Assembly (NCBI GenBank): GCA_025093555.1
Contig: JAIWNF010000091.1
Span: 53,831 to 117,830 of the forward strand
Direction of reading: 5' to 3'
DNA: 64,000 bases
Source of the DNA: Circinella umbellata
Taxonomy: Eukaryota; Mucoromycota; Mucoromycetes; Mucorales; Lichtheimiaceae
Shown here: in pieces, positions 57,313 through 64,000 of the stretch
How positions within the stretch are numbered: position 1 is the stretch's first letter
Layout: each line of letters starts with the position of its first letter
The notes under the pieces: generated by a model
Told to the model about the DNA's origin: nothing
What the model saw: only the letters and a program-made list of their open reading frames with translations
Database searches by the model: none
Translations under genes and position numbers: made by a program

Positions 57313-59872
57313 TTATTATTTGTGTCAGAATTAACTTGTTCTTCTAACAAAGCAGCTATTGTTTCAAGCTCATCATTGCCATCATCTTCATCTTCATCGT
57401 CATCATTATCATCTTCTGAAGAATCACAATCATCATCTATTCCTGACTGTGATTCCACAAACACAGAAGCTACTGTTGCAACTGTAATTACCCTGTTAAC
57501 TTCTACTATTTCTTCTTCAGGTACTAAATGTCCAAGTAGAATCGAGTGTTGATTAAAGTGATTTTACACTTGGGTCATTTTTGCACGTAGCAAAACTACA
57601 AGCCCTTGTTTTTCAATATCTTCTGTATCCTTAAGGCTATCTATTAAAGCACATAGACGAATTAAAAGGCCTGCAGAATAGAGAATTGTATATCTAGATT
57701 CATTCTATAAAAGAGGAAGATGATTTAGAAAACATAAAGCAACAACACATTCATTATAAATACAAACCTTAATTATTGCTAATTATTCTTCTGCTCTTTT
57801 ATTCTGATGCATTGTGAGGTATGGATTACTGCGATCATTAACAACATCATGTTCATTACGCCAACTGCTGTCTTTTTTCAGTATATCGTTTGCATGAAGT
57901 GCTATATACTTTAATTGTGAGTAAAAAATCTAATGTAGGGCTTATTTTACATAATACATATCTTCTGACTCATTCACTGTTCTATTGTAATTGTTAACTG
58001 CTGTAGTTACTTTTTTCAAAGCTTTACTAAGCTGCGTTGTCCGAGTTATGGCACGCTTATGTCCTATTTTATAATATTTGTTATTAAATATTACATCTTC
58101 TTGTAGGTCGATAACTCAATATAATTTAAAATACCTGTACGTCGAGTGTGCATTAACTTATTGATAAAGTCGTAGGCTAGAACAGCATAGCATACTTTAT
58201 CAGTTTCATCTAGTCGTCGACTTCTCAAAACGGAACTGGCAGTCTGACGAAGTGAATTCGCATATTCGTTCCATTCTTCTTGAAGTAATTGGACATTGTA
58301 ACCTATCAATTGGTTATTTGTTTCATGAAGTATTCTGGTTGTTTTTTATACTTCTTCATAATTGTTCGTCCTAAAGTAAGTTAAAGAGATTAATATTGCC
58401 TAACCATAACTAGATCATCAAGTGATATTTAATTACCAAGTGCTTTGAGCTTTTGTTCATGATAATGGTTTACTAGTAAGTTCAAAAAAAGATGGCGATT
58501 GAACTCTGTCATATAACGTGTTGGTATGACGAACGGACTCATAAAAGACCAAAATCGTTCACAACCTTCACTGTCAATTAAACCAAGATTTGATATCACC
58601 TTTGAATGGTATTGTGCTTGGCATGAAGCTTCATGATCATAAATATAGAAAGCACCAATGGTCAATGGTGCTTCCTTTAGATCAGATACCTTTTTGGTAT
58701 ACTTTTAACAAAGAGTTAGAATCAAAGAGTATATAATTGATCAGATTTTAAAACACATACCTCGATGGCTTTGCCAAGCTTACATGAGACATCATATGCT
58801 ATGCATATGTTCGTGCCATATGTCTTCTTGACCTGGTTCAAGATGCTCAATGGATATCCGATCCTAGTATATAGTTAGCATATTAGTACGTTTATCCTTT
58901 CTTCAAATAATATTTCAATTCCAAGTCAATTACTTTTCTCCAGTTGTTTGCATATCCATAAGTCCCAAAACAAAATCATGGCGAGAACATATTGCCGCAA
59001 AAACACCAGTAGTTGGGACAAAGATATTTTTCGAGCCTGTTTTGGATAGGGATTTCCACCCTTCACAGTAGCTGTCTGTGGCATTTGTTGTAAGACGTCT
59101 GCGATTCTATATGGCATCAAATTAGCAATATGGCATAACATTATAATATTGTAAATAGCAAAGACCCATGCTCACATTATACTCAGAAGTGACAACATCA
59201 TGGTTGGCTTTCCACAATGAGTTAACAATCTCTGCACATGGATCAACAGCTGACGAATCAAAACTTTGATTGAATCGTTTCAATTGGAAATTTCCATCCA
59301 TTGAAATTGGCACCATTAATCCATCAGATTTCTTTTTAAATTGTAAAGTGTAATTACATTTAGTATGTAGCCTGTAGAACCATCAACTCATTTTCAATTA
59401 TATATTTACCATTTGAGAGCAGATTGGACATATTCTATCCTGTATGCCGCAAAGTAAATTAACGTCGCTGTCCAAGAGAAGCTTGAACTTGGAGTAGTTA
59501 ACAAGAGCTTGGTACAACGTATTTCGCAATGTAAGAGAAAGAATCTAATTGATAAAGCTCAATAACTATTCTCAGTGGTAAATTTGTTCTTATTATAGCA
59601 CTTACAGTCTTTTCATAATCAGTCTTCATCAGTTAAAAAATAGTGTTGATCAGTACACGACCGACCAATCTCATATTATGATAGCGACGAATTACTTCTA
59701 TATGAATCGCTATTTTTGTGTTTATGGGAGTAGTTGGGAAAGGATGCTTTTCGAAAAGCACGACAGGAAGCGACCGCTGTTCATCAGTACAGTTATTACC
59801 ACTGCAAAAAAAGTGGGGTATCACACTTGTGATACCCTGTTGAGATCCTATTGATATCCTGCTGATTTTCAA
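57313..59872 (-). pseudogene. KDZ (Kyakuja-Dileera-Zisupton) transposase remnant
   Basis: Read from 59872 downward. Recognisable blocks: PVVLFEKHPFPTTPINTKIA; YSKFKLLLDSDVNLLCGIQD with CPICSQM; GLMVPISMDGNFQLKRFNQS (the DGNFxLxR block); CEGWKSLSKTGSKNIFVPTT with GVFAAICSRHDFVLGLMDMQ and TTGEK; GYPLSILNQVKKTYG and CIAYDVSCKLGKAIE; FYIYDHEASCQAQYHSKVIS; and GLIDSEGCERFWSFMSPFVI. These are the KDZ hallmarks (CRH-D-F, YD-C, HE-CQ, D-EG-ERxWS). The C-terminal part has LLQEEWNEYANSLRQTASSV and an acidic Asp/Glu tail to the stop at 57313. Defects: a frame change near 58320, an in-frame TAA near 57785 and a stop near 57560, and no clear N-terminal CxC domain. Several good GT-AG introns survive, so decay is moderate. 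Boundaries are approximate. Confidence 0.8.
59816..59837. repeat. Perfect 9-bp inverted repeat (hairpin) near the 5' end of the KDZ remnant
   Basis: Arms GGGTATCAC and GTGATACCC enclose a 4-nt ACTT loop. It overlaps the start of the KDZ coding remnant and is followed by several GATATC/GGTATC words. It may be an element end or a transposase binding site, but could be chance. Confidence 0.6.
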
Positions 59873-61692
59873 TGTATTATCAGGGTATCAGCTATTGATA
59901 TCTTAGGTATGCTCAGAATATTAGCTTGCCGTTTTTGGCAGTATCAACATGCTGTTTTTAACTGTATCAGCTTGCCGTTTTTGACAGTATCAATCATTTT
60001 ATATTCAAGATGTTAGCATGCCGTTTTTAACTGTATCAACTATTTTATATTCAAGATATTAGCATGCCGTTTTTAACTGTATCAACCATTTTATATTCAA
60101 GATATCAGCATGCTGTTTTTACGTGTATAAACCATTTTATATTCAATATATCAATAGGATATCGCTATTCTGATTTTTTGATAATCAACAGAATATCAAC
60201 ATTATAATTGGATATCAAAACATGATCTTCCAATAGTTCTATTTCTTTTTTTTTCTCAAATTGTTATTATTGGTCCAAAAAAGGACATACATATATCATA
60301 TACACATTTCAAAAATTATTATTGGAAAAGAAAAAAAAAACTTTCTATTTCAAAATATAGCATATCGTTATATCATTATACTTCTAAACTATGTATTTCC
60401 TATATTACTAGCTATCTATTTATATAACGATACCTGATACTCTTCTGTGGGATCTATTACTACCTGTTACTATATAACTCTTGGTAAACGCATACTAATT
60501 ATTCACAGGAACAACGAATGTACATGGTAGGGAAAATGAAACTAAAAAAAAATATAAAGCATTTAATCAATAACGGTAAGAAAGAAAATGTGATTAAAAG
60601 CACTTTCGGTTTATAATCGATTTTTAAAAGCAGATGAAAAAAAGGTACCAAAATATTTACTATAGAATAAAATATTAACAAAAAATCAGTAAGAATATAA
60701 CTTATATAGAAAGTAGAAGCAATGTAAGAATGTGGGAAAGCTCACACGGTTTTAAAAAAGTACTTAAGAAGTAGCCCCATACCTTCAAAGTAAACCATAC
60801 GCAAGCGCACTGTTATGTTACACACATTCTCGGAACGATACCGAGAGTAAGATCACTGACGCGGCCCTAATAGCTAGCTGTTATGAATGCAGTCCATTAG
60901 CTATGATGTTTGGTATATGGAAAAAATGTTTTCATATAAAGATTAAGCTCATAAAAGTCATAGTTGCTTACCTGAGCATATTAAACTAGAATATAGATGA
61001 CCAATAAATATAAAAGAGTATAAGATGTAAAAGAAAGGAAAAGGAGATGCTAACTTGACACTAAGAAATAGCATAAAAAAAAGTATACATTTAGCTTTTG
61101 ATAAAAAAAATACACTAGATTGAGCAAGTGTCAAAATGCAAAAAATAAAATAATAATAGTACTTTCTTACCGCTCCATAATAAAGCCAAAGAGGTTATAC
61201 CAAGGCACCATATAATTATAGAACAAAATAGAAATAAGTCTTGTATTATGCCGTACTGGTTAAGTTCTTTATCCTAGAATTGAGATGTATAAATGTGTAA
61301 GAAAAATAAAAAAGTAAATGAAGTATGAGAAAGAGAAAGTGAAAGAAAAGAAAAAAAAAGGGGATCTTTTTTCAAACAGAAAAAGAAAGAAAAAAAGGCA
61401 ATGTTTTTGATCAATTACCATTTTCAGATTTAAAGCAACAGCCGTCCAAATTTGTATTATTATTGGTATCTCAGGTATCAAAATAATAATACTTTTTAAG
61501 TATAACCCGTATAATGCAAAAGTATAAATATAAGTATCAATACGATAGTATCCTTTCATCATACACTTTTCTCTAACACATTTTTTTTTCAAGTATAACA
61601 TATGTAATCATTGATTTATTTATCTTGTGCGAATAATACTACCAACAGCTATCATAATTTTTTTAAATGCTAACAACTTACTTCTCTAAAAG
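59873..61692. other. AT-rich region with subterminal-type repeat array
   Basis: Besides the repeat array at 59921-60155, there is a hairpin CTCGG/CCGAG at about 60828-60844 and otherwise AT-rich sequence. No gene is seen. Confidence 0.5.
59921..60155. repeat. Imperfect tandem repeat with a 46-48 bp full unit and about 28-bp short units
   Basis: Six copies of a core like AGCATGCCGTTTTTAACTGT followed by ATCAA occur head to tail. The later copies are extended by CCATTTTATATTCAAGATAT. The first copies carry TTGCCGTTTTTGGCAG, itself a small hairpin. The array lies just upstream of the KDZ transposase remnant, where terminal and subterminal repeats of a DNA transposon are expected. Confidence 0.85.
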
Positions 61693-62626
61693 ATGAATAA
61701 CAACATCGATAATCACAACGACTTCATGGAAGGAGACCCACAGCCATATACCCGTATTAATGTACTTAGCGTAAGTAATGGAGTTTTTGCTATTTTTTTT
61801 TTCAAATGGTTCTTGTTGGTTTGCTAATTGTTTCTATTTTTCTATTTATTTAATTTTGTCTGGTGATCATGTATAATATATATAACAATACATCCGTGAT
61901 ACGTACGATGATATTGTAAGTAACGAAGAGCTCCAATACGACTTATCGTTGGCCGCTGAACAAGGTGTCAACAAAACCATTCAAAGGAAGATGCCTATGC
62001 CTTGCAAGGGCATATGGCTTCGTTTCCCGAGGTACCTGAATTTGCAATAAGGTACGAAGAATGTGTAAGGATCATTTCCGTAACAAACGAGGACATTTTC
62101 GTCGTGATCCAACAAAACAAGCCGATATCAATCGCCGTAATCGCCGCAGAAATCGTAAACAGAAAGTTAGTGCCATAGTAATGAAAAAAAATATCAATAG
62201 CCTTGAAATATCATTAATATGTTTAATAGAAACTTACACGTCGGCGAAAAATGTTGGATCTTCACCGCAGATCCTTGGAAGACGAGTTTCCAGCGGCTGG
62301 AATGGACATGCTACTGAACAGACAGCACATGTCTGATGAAGAATCGGATGACGAAGATCCAACAACAAGTCCCATTTTGGTACTTCGTCCAACTTACAGA
62401 TCCAATAATGTAAGTTATTACATCATTTCAATCCCTAATTATATATTCAATAAATAGACATGTATTAATAGCATAACTATAGGCAAATATGTTCTTGGAC
62501 AGGTTGGACCAATTGCACGTTGCCAATATTAGTATTAGAAGGCACCAGAGTAGCAGAGCAGCTCGCTCTATCATCTCGGTGGAACGACCAGTTCCAGAGG
62601 AGTTGCCGCGGTGGATGAAGCAATAG
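61693..62626 (+). pseudogene. Acidic-motif accessory gene paired with Plavaka transposase, copy 2
   Basis: Exon 1 is 61693-61770 (start MNNNIDNHNDFMEGDPQPYT). A second coding part at about 61917-62165 reads NEELQYDLSLAAEQGVNKTI, then AYALQGHMASFPEVPEFAIR in a second frame and HFRNKRGHFRRDPTKQADIN in a third, so about two frameshifts are present. Exons 62230-62409 and 62483-62626 are intact and encode RRRKMLDLHRRSLEDEFPAA, the acidic motif HMSDEESDDEDP, LVLRPTYRS and FLDRLDQLHVAN, ending PRWMKQ. The last two introns match those of copy 1 at 48003-48617. The gene ends 480 bp from the stop of a second Plavaka transposase on the opposite strand. Function unknown; the copy-1 entry gives the inferred role. 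Confidence 0.6.
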
Positions 62627-63108
62627 TTGAAAAACGGAGGGTGGTTGAACTTGGGCTTGGGTTTTTTAAAATAAAAAAAAATCAATTGAAATGCCATTAA
62701 TATTAAAAGTATAAATCTGAATATATGAAATTTTATATTGATGGATAGAAACAAAAAAAAAAACAAGAAGTAAAATAAATGGTATTGGTGTCATAGCGTT
62801 GAAAAAAAAGGAAAGGATAAAAAAAATAGTAAGATATAAAAAAGGAGCATATAAAAAAATATAGAAATAAAAAAGCGGAGCATATAAAAAAAAGGGCATA
62901 TAAAAAAAAGGGCATATAAAAAAAATTTCCGTTCTTTCCACAATTTTTTTCTTCGAAGTAACATCTAAAAAATAATAATGAAGAGTGTGATGTATAAGGT
63001 TAATGAATGAATAAACTGGATATTGAAAAGATAAGTATACAAAAGTTTTGTTTGGATATGAATATATAGAATAAAAAAGTATATGTGCGTGTGTTTATGT
63101 GCGCGTGT
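62627..63108. other. Spacer between convergent accessory gene copy 2 and Plavaka copy 2
   Basis: Very A-rich on the plus strand, with several copies of AAAAAAAGGGCATATAA and similar words at 62840-62925. No gene is seen. Confidence 0.5.
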
Positions 63109-64000
63109 TTATGCGTGAACTTTTTGTTCCAAAGGAATCACAATCGTTCGTTGTACATTTGATGCTTTATATTTTGCAATGGCAACAGGAGAATATATAC
63201 GACTCAATGGTAAGACGCATTGCCAACTGAGATCCTCATAGGTACTTTTCCAAGTCTCTATGTCTCCAGTGCTGAATTTCTGTTGACTGATGTGGCGATC
63301 CAGCCAATGAACGAATGCAAATGTGTGGCGCTTTTTGACACCATTGACTCGGAAATCATGACAAAAGTAATACTGAACTTGGCCTGGGTACGCTGCTGGT
63401 TCGTCATTGCCATATTCAAGATATAAGGCTTGAATATATGATCCTCGTATTGATTGTGAAGCTACACTGCGGTACCGATAGCCATGGAATTTGACGTCTT
63501 TGAAGACATATACATATGGTAATACTGGATTTTGATTTTGGAATGATTGCTGCAAATGGTGATCAGCATTTTCTTCACCATATGCCACTTTGTAAAATTC
63601 TACTAATGCATTATAAATATTTGCGGTAAGTTTGGTTGTTGGGGGAGCGGTAAAGTTTGGTATAGTGTTTGGAGGAAGAGGCTCGGAACCTGTAGCATGA
63701 CGAATGATACAGAATTGCGGATATAATCACCAATGTCAAAGTTTTCTATTGTGTTTAATCTTGTCACTGCTGCCGTCGTTGATAGATTATTGCCTAACCC
63801 AAGAAGAAAATCATTTTGGTCGTCGTTAATGTGGGGTGTGATAAAAGTATTGATATAATCAGAGGCACTAGTCTGTTCAAGAAAACGCTTTGTAAACGTC
63901 CTCTCGAACGCCCCCTTTCTATTAGTGGCGATGCTGCCAAGGATACTGTTGTAGCGTTCAAAACCAAAGAGCCATGTCGAGTATACACCTCCGTAATCGA
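63109..64000 (-). pseudogene. Plavaka-type (tnp2) transposase, C-terminal part of copy 2, runs off the right edge
   Basis: From the right edge the minus strand reads DYGGVYSTWLFGFERYNSIL, GSIATNRKGAFERTFTKRFL, the counterpart of DFGPLYAYWAFSYERYNGYL in copy 1. A frameshift near 63715 leads to RHATGSEPLPPNTIPNFTAP (copy 1 has HVTRSEPLPPDAYP) and then VEFYKVAYGEENADHH, GYRYRSVASQSIRGSYIQAL, PGQVQYYFCHDFRVNGV and the end LEQKVHA at 63109. The order and spacing match copy 1 but the sequences differ clearly, so these are two old, diverged copies and not a recent duplication. The catalytic part lies outside the window. Confidence 0.82.

Noticed and set aside
57322..57552. Plus-strand Ser-rich frame
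   Set aside because: It is the antisense shadow of the acidic Asp/Glu tail of the KDZ transposase remnant.
60740..60900. Possible structured RNA or tRNA (hairpin CTCGG/CCGAG)
   Set aside because: No complete cloverleaf, no A- or B-box-like promoter pair and no recognisable snRNA sequence.

Overview
This window reads as nuclear DNA of a filamentous fungus, most likely an early-diverging Mucoromycota/Mucorales-type genome. The evidence is a strongly AT-rich background, genes split by many short introns (about 40-130 nt), long T/C-rich tracts before start codons, Plavaka, KDZ and Helitron transposon remnants, and at least one intron that looks like a minor-spliceosome AT-AC intron. No species call is made. 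Most gene models were assembled by hand from conserved protein blocks joined at GT-AG borders, and their total lengths were checked to be multiples of three.

Positions 1-40,750 are ordinary gene territory. In order: a left-edge minus-strand gene start; an FAD monooxygenase (591-2184); the SNARE YKT6 (4376-5499); an ankyrin-DysF-FYVE-RING protein (5945-9239); a Ran1/Vhs1-like kinase (10623-12071); a Myb/SANT protein (13440-14368); a triose-phosphate/nucleotide-sugar translocator (15562-17069); an MFS transporter (18829-21500, minus); an NRPS-like adenylation-thiolation-reductase enzyme (22701-26860, minus); a C2H2 zinc-finger factor (31089-32549); an ERGIC-53-like L-type lectin (33084-35417); the EMC8/9 subunit (35677-36504, minus); the RNA 3'-processing factor CLP1 (36618-38724, minus); and an unrecognised gene with a frameshift (39540-40753, minus). 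YKT6, the lectin, EMC8/9 and the FYVE-RING protein all belong to membrane traffic or the ER. The MFS transporter and the A-T-R enzyme lie side by side on one strand and could form a two-gene metabolite locus.

From about 41 kb to the end the window is a transposon graveyard. It holds a cysteine-cluster gene with a stop codon; a three-gene minus-strand block in which two paralogous SSB-like (OB-fold) genes flank an unknown gene; a degraded Plavaka (CACTA/tnp2) transposase paired tail-to-tail with a small acidic-motif gene; a truncated Helitron N-terminal domain; a 205-bp tandem repeat; a degraded KDZ transposase with a nearby subterminal-type repeat array; and a second copy of the acidic-motif gene plus Plavaka pair that runs off the right edge.

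The strongest points for follow-up are the AT-AC intron in CLP1, the GT-to-GA donor change in the MFS gene, the SSB-like paralogs in the transposon island, and the repeated pairing of one uncharacterised gene family with Plavaka transposases.
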